Positions 31,801 through 40,725 of a DNA stretch of 64,000 nt are shown piece after piece. A program made the position numbers and the translations under genes. The notes beneath the pieces are model-generated. The model made no database searches, had not been told where the DNA came from, and saw only the letters and a list, made by a program, of their open reading frames with translations. This stretch comes from Kangiella sp. HZ709 (lineage in GTDB: Bacteria; Pseudomonadota; Gammaproteobacteria; Enterobacterales; Kangiellaceae). Location of the stretch: NCBI RefSeq assembly GCF_009674675.1, contig NZ_WKJC01000001.1, positions 434,001 through 498,000 on the forward strand. Direction: 5' to 3'. Numbering within the stretch: the first letter of the stretch is position 1; each line of letters opens with the position of its first letter.

Positions 31801-34800
31801 TTATTGGTATTTAGAATTTAGCTTATCAACGATTTTCTCTAAGCGTTTGGCTGAGATTGGAAACTGCGTTTTTTGCCCTTGTGAAAATAATGAAATCCGA
31901 AACTCTTCGAGCATCCATAAAAATTCAAGGTATCCGTTAAAAGGTATTTTAGAAGACTCTTCCAATTCAATTCGCATATCAAGCCAAGGATTGATTGTTG
32001 CTGCAGCCTGATTTTCTTTAGTAAGATTTTCTTTTGCTTTGTTGATTCTGGCAGTTAATGCTTGTAAATATCTAAGATAATCGTGGTATTTATCAACCCC
32101 ATAACGATAACTAAAGTCATCAACGAATAAATAATCCAGCTGCTCATTGATGTCATCTTTCAAATCAGAGAAGTTATTGGATAAGCCTTTAGCATTGGCT
32201 AATATTTGGGTGCGGTGCTTTAGAATTTTTGCTAGTAATCTTAATGACTCCTCGACTTTGGCAACAAGCTCAGAGCTGACTTTCTTAAGGCTGTCATTAT
32301 AACTAGCTTTAGTGCTTGGCGCTTTGTTTTGAATAAGCAGCTTTATTTGTGCCAAAAATACTGAACTGACTAAATCTTGATATAAGCAGAGCGAAGTTGT
32401 TCCTAAGGATAAGGATTGTTTAACCGAATTACTTTTTATTAAGTACTTAAGCTTGTCATGATTTTTTATTGCGATTAAACGACACACTCCTCGCAGATGC
32501 GTTTTGTCAGCATCTTTTTTACTAACCGAATAAATAAGGCGCACTTTATCTTGAGCATCTTCTATCGCATAAAATACGGGTATATTGGTTCCGGCCTCTT
32601 TGATTTGACCTTGAGACTTAAAGTCAAAATCCCAATCTGTATAGGTATGCTTCGCTTTAGGTTTCGATTTAACATCAATAGGTGCCGCCTTATTCTGATT
32701 GGTTTTAACCTCTAAAGTACGGCTTGAATCTAACAGTTTTTTCTTATCATTAACAAACTGATAGCGCATCGACAGATGTTCTGGCAGATTAATTTCTGCC
32801 CAAGCTTCTTGAGTTAAAATAACGCCTGTCATTTTATACAGTGTTTTACTGAGAATATCTTTTAAAGTTCCTGTTTGCTCAATAACCGCTTCATAACAAG
32901 CTTTTGCATAGTGCGGTACTGGCAAGAAGTTCTTTCGAAACCGTTTAGGCATCGAGCGGATCAAAAATTGTATTTTTTCTTCTAACAACCCGGGAACCAA
33001 TCGCTCAAAATCAATATCAGAAAAGCGATTTCGCAAGCTCGATGGAATAATAACGGTTACCCCATCCTCTTTATGCCCTGGTTCGAAGTGATACTTCACA
33101 GGTAAAGTAATGGACTTAATATTAATAGTTTCAGGAAATAGAGTAGCATCCTGTCGCTCCTCACCAAGCAGCAACTCCTTGTTGAATTGCAAAGCTTTAG
33201 AGTTCTGCGCATCCTTTCTTAGCCATAAATTTAAGGCTTTAGCATTGCAAACTCTAGTCGGAAGTTTTTGCTCAAACCAATCTACCAATTCTTTCTCAGG
33301 AATACGCAAATTTGCTTGCCTGGCTTTAGCAATTTCTTGTTCGACTTCCTTTTTAATTTTCTCATTAGCCAGAAAAAATTCTTGATTAGAGTTTAATTCG
33401 TGTCTTACAAGTCCATGCAAAATAAAAATACTACGAGCTTGCCCAGGATCCACTTTTGAGAAATCAACTTTACGATCGACGACTACTTTTAATCCAAATA
33501 AGGTTTGCTGCATAGGAGCGATAGCCGTTCCACGACTTTTACTCCAATAAGCATCATAATAATGTGTTTTTAATAAATGGGACGCAACATCTTCAATCCA
33601 ACTTGCTTCTATAAAAGCGGTTAAGCGGGCATAAGCCTGTGTGGTTTCAACCACTTCAAATGCCATTAACCATGCAGGTTGCTTTTTAAAGTTGGTCGAT
33701 TGTGGATGAATAAAGTATTTAGTTTGCCTTGCAGCCAAGTAGCCTTTTTCGGTATCTTTTTGTCCAACAAAACTAATAAGACCGGCCAATAAACATTGAT
33801 GAAAGTTTCTATAATCAATTGCTGCCTGCTTTTTATCATCATTTTCAAAGTTTTTAACCGAGGGTAATTTTTTGTTTTTCTCAACTAATAATGATTTTAA
33901 CTGGCGATAGGTACTGCGCCATTCTCGATAGGCATTAGGATTAATAAGTTCTTGGCGGCAATAATCTTTAAACTGCTTATTCGATAGCTCTGATTGTTGT
34001 TGATGCAAATGCACCCATAAATTAACAATCGCTATAAAGTCAGATTGACTATGAAGATATTTTCGATGCTTTTGATGAGCTAATTCTTTTTTATCAAATG
34101 GCCATTCGCGAGGATCTTTAACCGAAAGAAAAGCGGCTATCACCAAACATTCATTAAGTTGCTGTTTAGCCTGTCCTTCCAATAAGATTCGAGCCAGTCT
34201 CGGCTCTATCGGCAGTCGAGCCATCTGTTTGCCAATCGATGTTAATTGCTTGTTTGGATCTATCGCTTGCAGTTCAATTAATAGATTTTGTCCATCACTG
34301 ATTTGCTTAGCTGCAGGCTGATCGAGAAACGGAAACTCCTCTACATCGCCAAGACCTGCTTGTTGCATCTGCAAAATAACCGAAGCAAGATTAGTTCTTA
34401 AAATTTCTGCGTCGGTAAACAGCGAACGATTGTCAAAATCTTCCTCTGAATAAAGGCGAATACAGATACCATCAGAAACTCGTCCACAGCGACCTTTACG
34501 TTGATTCGCACTAGCTTGTGATATTTTCTCGATCGGCAAGCGTTGTATTTTATTACGCACAGAGTAACGACTAATACGAGCAAACCCAGGATCAATCACA
34601 AAGCGAATGCCGGGAACCGTTACCGAAGTTTCTGCTACATTGGTCGCTAATACTATTCTTCGCTTCCCCCCGGAAGGTTTAAATATTTTCTCTTGTTCAG
34701 TAATTGAAAGACGCGCATACAAAGGCAAAACTTGGCAATTAGAAAACTGTTCTTTCCTAAGGTACTTAGCGGCCTCTCGGATTTCAGCCTCACCAGATAA

Positions 34801-35697
34801 AAAGATCAATATATCCCCTGTATCAACAGTCATAATTTCTTCAACTGCCTGGCCAACTTGTTGCACTTGGGGAGCTGGATTTTCTTCATCGGCTGGACGA
34901 TACCAGACATCTACAGGATAAGTCCGTCCACTGACTTCAATTACTGGAGCTAGCTTTTTAGCCAGTTTAAAGTGATTCGAAAAACGCTCTAAATCTATCG
35001 TTGCCGAAGTGATAATAATTTTAAGATCAGGGCGCTTTGGTAATAGATTTTTTAAGTAACCCAATAGAAAGTCAATGTTCAGACTACGCTCATGAGCCTC
35101 GTCAATAATAATAACTTGGTATTGCTGCAGTAGTGGATCATGAGTTATTTCATTGAGCAAAATACCGTCCGTCATGATCCGAATGGGGGTAGCATTATTG
35201 ACTTGGTCATTAAAACGAATGCTGTACCCTACTGTCTCGCCCAATGGGGTTTCCAACTCTTCAGCTATTCTTCTGGCAACGCTAGTAGCGGCAACTCGTC
35301 TTGGTTGGGTGTGCCCTATCCGGCCTTCTATTCCATAGCCTAATTCCAAGCAAATCTTAGGTAACTGGGTGGTTTTACCTGAACCCGTTTCACCTGCGAC
35401 CACAATCACTTGATTATTTGTTATTAACTCTGCAATTTCTCGACGCTTATTGGAAATTGGTAAAGCATCATCAAATTTAATCGCTCGATTAACTAAGCGT
35501 TGCCGTTTTAATTTACACTCAGAAGAATCTTTGAACAGTCGCTTAAATTTGCTAATTAGTTTATCGCAAGGCTGCTGCTGTTTTTGTCTCTTTAGGATGA
35601 CATTAGCTAATTTTTTCAACTCAAGCTGATCCACCAACAAACACTGCTTGATCAATTTATTATCAATTTGAAATGGCTTAGTCTGTTCTTTTGTCAT
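31801..35697 (-). CDS. hrpA: ATP-dependent RNA helicase HrpA (DEAH)
   Basis: A 1298-residue DEAH-box helicase, matching E. coli HrpA (1300), which resolves stalled ribosomes and processes some mRNAs. Walker A GETGSGKTTQLPK is near residue 96, the DEAH box in VIIIDEAHERSLNIDFLLGYL, SATIDLERF is motif III, and motif VI region ASANQRKGRCGRVSDGICIRLYSEEDF is present. The winged-helix, HA2 and OB parts follow, then the long C-terminal DUF3418 region typical of HrpA (PVKYHFEPGHKEDGVTVIIP). It appears monocistronic. Confidence 0.97.
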   Translation of the reverse strand: MTKEQTKPFQIDNKLIKQCLLVDQLELKKLANVILKRQKQQQPCDKLISKFKRLFKDSSECKLKRQRLVNRAIKFDDALPISNKRREIAELITNNQVIVVAGETGSGKTTQLPKICLELGYGIEGRIGHTQPRRVAATSVARRIAEELETPLGETVGYSIRFNDQVNNATPIRIMTDGILLNEITHDPLLQQYQVIIIDEAHERSLNIDFLLGYLKNLLPKRPDLKIIITSATIDLERFSNHFKLAKKLAPVIEVSGRTYPVDVWYRPADEENPAPQVQQVGQAVEEIMTVDTGDILIFLSGEAEIREAAKYLRKEQFSNCQVLPLYARLSITEQEKIFKPSGGKRRIVLATNVAETSVTVPGIRFVIDPGFARISRYSVRNKIQRLPIEKISQASANQRKGRCGRVSDGICIRLYSEEDFDNRSLFTDAEILRTNLASVILQMQQAGLGDVEEFPFLDQPAAKQISDGQNLLIELQAIDPNKQLTSIGKQMARLPIEPRLARILLEGQAKQQLNECLVIAAFLSVKDPREWPFDKKELAHQKHRKYLHSQSDFIAIVNLWVHLHQQQSELSNKQFKDYCRQELINPNAYREWRSTYRQLKSLLVEKNKKLPSVKNFENDDKKQAAIDYRNFHQCLLAGLISFVGQKDTEKGYLAARQTKYFIHPQSTNFKKQPAWLMAFEVVETTQAYARLTAFIEASWIEDVASHLLKTHYYDAYWSKSRGTAIAPMQQTLFGLKVVVDRKVDFSKVDPGQARSIFILHGLVRHELNSNQEFFLANEKIKKEVEQEIAKARQANLRIPEKELVDWFEQKLPTRVCNAKALNLWLRKDAQNSKALQFNKELLLGEERQDATLFPETINIKSITLPVKYHFEPGHKEDGVTVIIPSSLRNRFSDIDFERLVPGLLEEKIQFLIRSMPKRFRKNFLPVPHYAKACYEAVIEQTGTLKDILSKTLYKMTGVILTQEAWAEINLPEHLSMRYQFVNDKKKLLDSSRTLEVKTNQNKAAPIDVKSKPKAKHTYTDWDFDFKSQGQIKEAGTNIPVFYAIEDAQDKVRLIYSVSKKDADKTHLRGVCRLIAIKNHDKLKYLIKSNSVKQSLSLGTTSLCLYQDLVSSVFLAQIKLLIQNKAPSTKASYNDSLKKVSSELVAKVEESLRLLAKILKHRTQILANAKGLSNNFSDLKDDINEQLDYLFVDDFSYRYGVDKYHDYLRYLQALTARINKAKENLTKENQAAATINPWLDMRIELEESSKIPFNGYLEFLWMLEEFRISLFSQGQKTQFPISAKRLEKIVDKLNSKYQ

Positions 35698-35761
35698 TTA
35701 AGTATAGAAATTAGTTAGGTAATAAAGCTAAAGATATCTTGCTGCAATTTATTTAGGCAAT

Positions 35762-35804
35762 AAAAAATCTCTTGCTACTAAGTCTATACTTAATAACAAG
35801 AGAT
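35762..35804 (-). terminator. Terminator of the alpha/beta hydrolase gene
   Basis: On the minus strand ATCTCTTG pairs with CAAGAGAT (35797-35804 with 35767-35774), with a small inner TAAGT/ACTTA stem in the loop, and the hairpin is followed by TTTTTTA. It starts 27 bp after the hydrolase stop. Confidence 0.75.
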
Positions 35805-35830
35805 CCCTATAGACGAACTTTAACGAACGC

Positions 35831-36664
35831 TTATAACTTCCAGAATTCGTGCGGCGCTCTGATCTCACCTAAATATTTTGCTACTGGCTTGATAAAATCT
35901 TTATCTTCCCAATAACCAGTGTGACACGCAGGATTCCATGAAGTCGCTGCAGAACCAACATTAATCTCTTGATCTTCATCGACCATTTGATTGTATGCTT
36001 CATTCACATTCTTCATTGGATAGGCAACTACATCATCTTTATCATAAAAGTTTAGCCATTTAACACGCTCTTTTAAGCCATCCTCCAACTCGCTACCTAC
36101 CTTATTAATTGGGCGACTAAAGTCACCTGTTTGAGTAGAGTAAATTGGTAAAGGAGATGCAAAAGTAATGACTCCTGCTAGTGTTTTAAAGGCTTCAAAG
36201 TTGGATAAACTTTCATTACTATGCTGTAAATCATAGAAATAGTTAGACATGATCACAGAACCAAAAGAATGCGCCATAATCACTAGCGGCGTATCGTCTT
36301 GATCGATATTACGATGCGATGCGAACTTGTTTAAACTGGTTTTAATGCGCTCATGTATTGCATCATATAAACCTGATTCAGCACCTTTACTGTAACTATT
36401 ACCTAGACGCATAAAGTCGATAAAGATATTACGCAAATCTTTATAAGTTAGCTCTTTCCTGTAATCCAGTTTTTGCAAAAGGTCTGCATCATGCTCTTGT
36501 ACTAAGTCTCCCCAATAGATCTCGTGGAAAAGTAAGTCATCTTCCAAGCGATTGTTTGGATCAGCCTTTAAATATTCTTCTACGATTCGGTGTTTCAGCT
36601 CTACTGAATAGAATTCTTTTTCCGATCCGATACCATGAATGATGGCTACGGCAAGGCGTTTCAT
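35831..36664 (-). CDS. Alpha/beta-hydrolase-like protein, lipase-type
   Basis: A 277-residue protein without an export signal. It begins MKRLAVAIIHGIGSEKEF, where HGIG corresponds to the oxyanion-hole HG motif, and has the nucleophile elbow MAHSFGSVIMSNY (G/A-H-S-x-G). The following region contains FASPLPIYSTQ, also seen in lipase-like families, and a C-terminal NPACHTGYWEDKDFI with a candidate catalytic His. Substrate unknown; it could be an esterase or lipase. A strong GAGGAG ribosome site lies five bases before the ATG. It has its own terminator and is divergent from fadE. Confidence 0.72.
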   Translation of the reverse strand: MKRLAVAIIHGIGSEKEFYSVELKHRIVEEYLKADPNNRLEDDLLFHEIYWGDLVQEHDADLLQKLDYRKELTYKDLRNIFIDFMRLGNSYSKGAESGLYDAIHERIKTSLNKFASHRNIDQDDTPLVIMAHSFGSVIMSNYFYDLQHSNESLSNFEAFKTLAGVITFASPLPIYSTQTGDFSRPINKVGSELEDGLKERVKWLNFYDKDDVVAYPMKNVNEAYNQMVDEDQEINVGSAATSWNPACHTGYWEDKDFIKPVAKYLGEIRAPHEFWKL

Positions 36665-36834
36665 AGGGGCTCCTCAAGTTATATTTATAGTTAAACCCCA
36701 CTATATTCTTACAAACCCTAAATAAGTTCAAGTAGTTAGCTATGATCTTATGCAAATAACGACGGAAAATACTGGTACGATGTCTTTAGGGCATGTTAAA
36801 GTTAGTAAATGAACTTAAATAAGTGGACTTATCA

Positions 36835-39246
36835 ATGTTAACGATTTCATTACTTCTGGTTTTAGCAATAACGCTCTATCAAAGAGCCAGTTTAAAAGTT
36901 ACCAGCTTAGCCATTCTAGCAGTATTGCTAATTTGGGGATTTGTTTATTCTGTTCCCTACATACATTGGATTATCAGTGCAATTATCTTGATACCTTTGA
37001 ATGTTCCTGCGCTAAGACGTCCGATATCTGCAAATATCTTGGGCGTTTTCAAAGGTATTATGCCGAAAATCTCTGATACCGAACAAGAAGCCCTAGATGC
37101 TGGTACAATTTGGTGGGAACAAGAAGTTTTTGCAGGCAAACCTAATTGGAAACGTTTCCATAACATACCTAAAGCGACTTTAACTGCTGAAGAAGAAGCC
37201 TTTTTAGCTGGCCCAGCAGAAGAATTGTGCTCAATGATCAATGAATGGCAGATCACCAGCATTGATCGTGACTTACCACCAGAAGTATGGCAATTCATCA
37301 AAGACAAAGGATTCTTTAGCTTTATTATTCCTAAAGAATATGGCGGTTTGGGTTTTTCTGCTTATGCTCAATCGCAAGTTCTGATCAAAATTAATTCCTT
37401 AAGCCCAACTGCCGGTAGTGTAGTTTCAGTTCCAAACTCGCTAGGACCAGCTGAGTTATTGATGCATTACGGTACGGAAGAGCAAAAGAAATATTATTTA
37501 CCTCGCTTAGCTGATGGCAAAGAAGTACCTTGTTTTGCTCTAACAGCAGTTGAAGCTGGCTCTGATGCTGGCGGCATCCCTGATAGCGGCGTAGTCTGCA
37601 AAGGTCAATGGAATGGCGAAGAAGTTATCGGCATTAAACTGAACTGGAATAAGCGTTATATTACTCTCGCGCCGGTAGCCACTTTATTAGGCCTAGCATT
37701 TAAAATGTATGATCCAGACGGTTTATTAGGCGATAAAAAAGAACTGGGCATCACTTGTGCTTTAATTCCAACAGATACAGATGGCGTTGAAATTGGCCGC
37801 CGTCATTACCCGCTCAGCACCCCATTCCAAAATGGTCCGACCCAAGGCGAAGATGTTTTCGTACCTTTGGACTATATTATTGGTGGTCAAGCTATGGCTG
37901 GTCAAGGTTGGCGTATGTTAGTGGATTGCTTATCGGCAGGACGTGCAATCTCTTTACCATCAGGAGCTACCGGCGGTGCCAAGATGGTCGCCTATACTAC
38001 CGGTGCTTATGCTCGCATTCGTAAACAATTCAAAGTGCCTGTGGGTTATATGGAAGGCGTGATGGAAGCATTAGCCCGAATAGCTGGTAAGACTTATATG
38101 ATAGATGCAGTAAGAACTTTCACTGCCGCTGGTATTGATACAGGGGAAAAGCCATCGGTTGCTTCTGCTATTGTTAAAATGCATACCACCAAACTTGCGC
38201 AAGACTGTGCGATTGACGGCATGGATGTTCATGGCGGTAAAGCCGTAATGATGGGGCCAAAAAACTATCTAGGCCGCGCTTACCAAGGTGCGCCAATTTC
38301 AATCACCGTTGAAGGTGCCAATATCTTAACCCGTAGTTTAATTATTTATGGGCAAGGCTCTATTCGCTGTCACCCTTACGTTTTAAAACTAATTGAAGCT
38401 TCACAAAACGAAAATAAAACCCAAGCCATCAAAGATTTCGATAAAGCATTATTTGCTCATATTGGTTTTGCCATGAGCAATAAGGTAAGAACTTTCTGGT
38501 TAGGGCTAACAGCAAGTCTATTCGTCCGTAAGCCTCAATCAGACTTCACAGGCCGTTATTATCAAAGAATCACTCGCTTTAGTAGCGCCCTAGCCTTTCT
38601 ATCAGACGTGATCATGGGTGTTTTAGGCGGTGAATTGAAACGCCGTGAATCTATTTCTGGTCGTTTGGGCGATATGTTAAGCAATCTATTTATTGCCAGT
38701 TCAATTTTAAAACACTTCGATGACAAAGGCCGTCCGGCGCATGATCAGGATGTTGTAAAATGGTCAATGGAACATTGTTTATACGAAACGCAAATGGCGG
38801 CTGATGGGGTACTGCGTAACTTCCCTATCGGTTGGATGGGTAAATTACTTCGTTTAGTCGTATTTCCGCTAGGGTTACCGTTATCCCCTCCTTCGGATAA
38901 ATTGGGCAGAAAAGTCGCTAAGCAATTGCAGCAGCCTGAAGCCATGCGCGAAGAACTAACTCACGGTATATATAAGTCAGAATCACAATACAGCAACTTG
39001 TTTAAAGTGGATAAAGCACTTCGACTGCAATTAGAAATGGAGCCTGTAGTAGCGAAATTCTCGGCAGCATTAGGCAAAAAACCTTTAAATCATGAAGTCG
39101 TTAGCTTTGCCAAAGAAGCTCTGGATGAAGGACTTATTCATGACGATGAATTTAAATTGGTAGTGGAAGCAGAAGAAGCCCGATTAGATATCATTAATGT
39201 TGATGATTTTTCTAAAGAAGAAATGAGCGATACTTTCAACAGCTAA
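36835..39246 (+). CDS. fadE: Acyl-CoA dehydrogenase FadE
   Basis: About 803 residues, the size of E. coli FadE (814), which does the first step of beta-oxidation with FAD. One or two hydrophobic segments at the N-terminus suggest membrane association. The dehydrogenase core has FALTAVEAGSDAGGIPD, the FAD/substrate-binding stretch NKRYITLAPVATLLGLAFKMYDP, and DGMDVHGGKAVMMGPKNYLGRAYQGAPISITVEGANILTRS; the C-terminal DUF1974 region typical of FadE follows. I choose ATG 36835 over the in-frame GTG at 36823: the GTGGA there looks like part of the ribosome site, and the result aligns with the E. coli N-terminus. fadH lies 32 kb away. Confidence 0.95.
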   Translation: MLTISLLLVLAITLYQRASLKVTSLAILAVLLIWGFVYSVPYIHWIISAIILIPLNVPALRRPISANILGVFKGIMPKISDTEQEALDAGTIWWEQEVFAGKPNWKRFHNIPKATLTAEEEAFLAGPAEELCSMINEWQITSIDRDLPPEVWQFIKDKGFFSFIIPKEYGGLGFSAYAQSQVLIKINSLSPTAGSVVSVPNSLGPAELLMHYGTEEQKKYYLPRLADGKEVPCFALTAVEAGSDAGGIPDSGVVCKGQWNGEEVIGIKLNWNKRYITLAPVATLLGLAFKMYDPDGLLGDKKELGITCALIPTDTDGVEIGRRHYPLSTPFQNGPTQGEDVFVPLDYIIGGQAMAGQGWRMLVDCLSAGRAISLPSGATGGAKMVAYTTGAYARIRKQFKVPVGYMEGVMEALARIAGKTYMIDAVRTFTAAGIDTGEKPSVASAIVKMHTTKLAQDCAIDGMDVHGGKAVMMGPKNYLGRAYQGAPISITVEGANILTRSLIIYGQGSIRCHPYVLKLIEASQNENKTQAIKDFDKALFAHIGFAMSNKVRTFWLGLTASLFVRKPQSDFTGRYYQRITRFSSALAFLSDVIMGVLGGELKRRESISGRLGDMLSNLFIASSILKHFDDKGRPAHDQDVVKWSMEHCLYETQMAADGVLRNFPIGWMGKLLRLVVFPLGLPLSPPSDKLGRKVAKQLQQPEAMREELTHGIYKSESQYSNLFKVDKALRLQLEMEPVVAKFSAALGKKPLNHEVVSFAKEALDEGLIHDDEFKLVVEAEEARLDIINVDDFSKEEMSDTFNS

Positions 39247-39268
39247 AAGACTCTTCTTGTTGGTTTCC

Positions 39269-39293
39269 AAAGGCTGCTTTTGCAGCCTTTTTT
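39269..39293 (+). terminator. Terminator of fadE
   Basis: Perfect 9-bp stem AAAGGCTGC / GCAGCCTTT (39269-39277 with 39282-39290), loop TTTT, followed by T's; 23 bp after the fadE stop. Confidence 0.9.
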
Positions 39294-39376
39294 ATTGCCT
39301 TTTGATTCTTTAACTCGTTGCTTTTTAGGGTTAAAAAAGGCAAAGTGGCTTTTTAGTTCAATGACGATGGAACCCC

Positions 39377-40711
39377 ATGGATAAAAACATGATGAATAAA
39401 AAAAGAATCAATACAATTTTACTGGGAGCCTTTTGCTCTGTTGCTGTTTTAGCACCAACAACTTCTTATGCCAAAGACAAGCCTAAGCTTAGCCAATCAA
39501 CCTACGATATTGAAAGTAAGGTTGTAGAATGGCGTCGTCATATTCATGAAAACCCGGAGCTTTCAAATCGAGAGTTTGAAACCGCTAAATACATCACTAA
39601 GCATTTGAAATCTCTTGGCCTAGAAATTCAAACTGAAGTTGCTCATACCGGCGTTATCGCAATTCTAAAGGGTGCCAAGCCTGGTCCAGTAGTTGCTCTT
39701 CGCGCGGATATGGATGCTCTACCTGTTAAAGAGCGTACTCCTGTGAGTTTTGCTTCTAAAGTGATGGCTGAGTACAACGGCGAGCAAGTTCCAGTAATGC
39801 ATGCCTGTGGGCATGATACGCATGTTGCCATTTTAATGGGCGTTGCAGAAGTTTTAACCGGTATGCAAAACGAGTTAGCTGGAACAGTGAAATTCATCTT
39901 TCAGCCGGCAGAAGAAGGCTCACCTGTTGGCGAGGAAGGTGGCGCAGAATTAATGGTTAAAGAAGGCGTACTAGAAAATCCAAAAGTTGATGTGGTATTT
40001 GGCTTACATATAAGTTCAGGCATGGACGTAGGTACTATCGGCGTTAAACCAGAAGGTATTATGGCCGGCGTAGATGATATGAAAATAACCATTAAAGGTA
40101 AGCAATCGCATGGCTCTACTCCGTGGAATAGTGTCGATCCAATCGTTACCAGTGCGCAAATTATAAATGGTTTGCAAACCGTAGTAAGTCGTCATATGCA
40201 TCTTACAAATAGTCCGGCGGTAGTTACTATTGGTTCTATTCATAGTGGGGTTCGCTCTAACATTATTCCTGAGAAATTAGAAATGTTAGGAACTGTCAGA
40301 ACTTTCAGCCAAGCTGATAAAGAAAAAACCCGTAAACTCATCACTGAAAAAGCCGAGCTAATTGGTAAGAGTATGAATGCAAAGGTGGAAGTACAGATCC
40401 CCTATTCCTCTAACTACCCAGTGACATTCAATAATGTGGCTTTAACTCAGCAGATGTTACCTACACTTGAATCCGTAGTTGAAAAAGTCAATATTATTAA
40501 GCCCATTACTGGGGCTGAAGATTTTTCTTTCTTTGCCAAAGAAGTTCCAGGCTTATACTTCTTCTTAGGAGGAAAACCTAAAGATACTCCTGCTTCTGAA
40601 GCAGCAGCACATCATACTCCAGATTTCTTTATCGATGAGTCGGGAATGAAATACGGTGTTGAAGCATTAACCCAATTAACCTTGGATTATATGAAATTGC
40701 AGCAAAAGTAA
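39377..40711 (+). CDS. Exported M20 family metallo-amidohydrolase
   Basis: A 444-residue protein of the M20D branch (IAA-amino-acid hydrolase, hippurate hydrolase, N-acyl-amino-acid deacylase). An N-terminal signal peptide ends near SYAKD, so it is periplasmic or secreted. Metal and active-site motifs include VVALRADMDALPVKE, VPVMHACGHDTHVAILMGVAEVL, FIFQPAEEGSPVGEEGGAELMV and, at the end, PITGAEDFSFFAKEVPGLYFFLGG and AAAHHTPDFFIDES. Substrate is unknown, presumably an N-acyl or dipeptide. GATGGA lies eight bases before ATG 39377; ATGs at 39389 and 39392 are alternatives. Confidence 0.9.
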   Translation: MDKNMMNKKRINTILLGAFCSVAVLAPTTSYAKDKPKLSQSTYDIESKVVEWRRHIHENPELSNREFETAKYITKHLKSLGLEIQTEVAHTGVIAILKGAKPGPVVALRADMDALPVKERTPVSFASKVMAEYNGEQVPVMHACGHDTHVAILMGVAEVLTGMQNELAGTVKFIFQPAEEGSPVGEEGGAELMVKEGVLENPKVDVVFGLHISSGMDVGTIGVKPEGIMAGVDDMKITIKGKQSHGSTPWNSVDPIVTSAQIINGLQTVVSRHMHLTNSPAVVTIGSIHSGVRSNIIPEKLEMLGTVRTFSQADKEKTRKLITEKAELIGKSMNAKVEVQIPYSSNYPVTFNNVALTQQMLPTLESVVEKVNIIKPITGAEDFSFFAKEVPGLYFFLGGKPKDTPASEAAAHHTPDFFIDESGMKYGVEALTQLTLDYMKLQQK

Positions 40712-40725
40712 TAATCTAAAGTAGC

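Noticed and set aside
34607-34921. 104-residue plus-strand ORF inside hrpA
   Set aside because: Opposite a strongly conserved helicase core (motif VI side); no ribosome site or domain.
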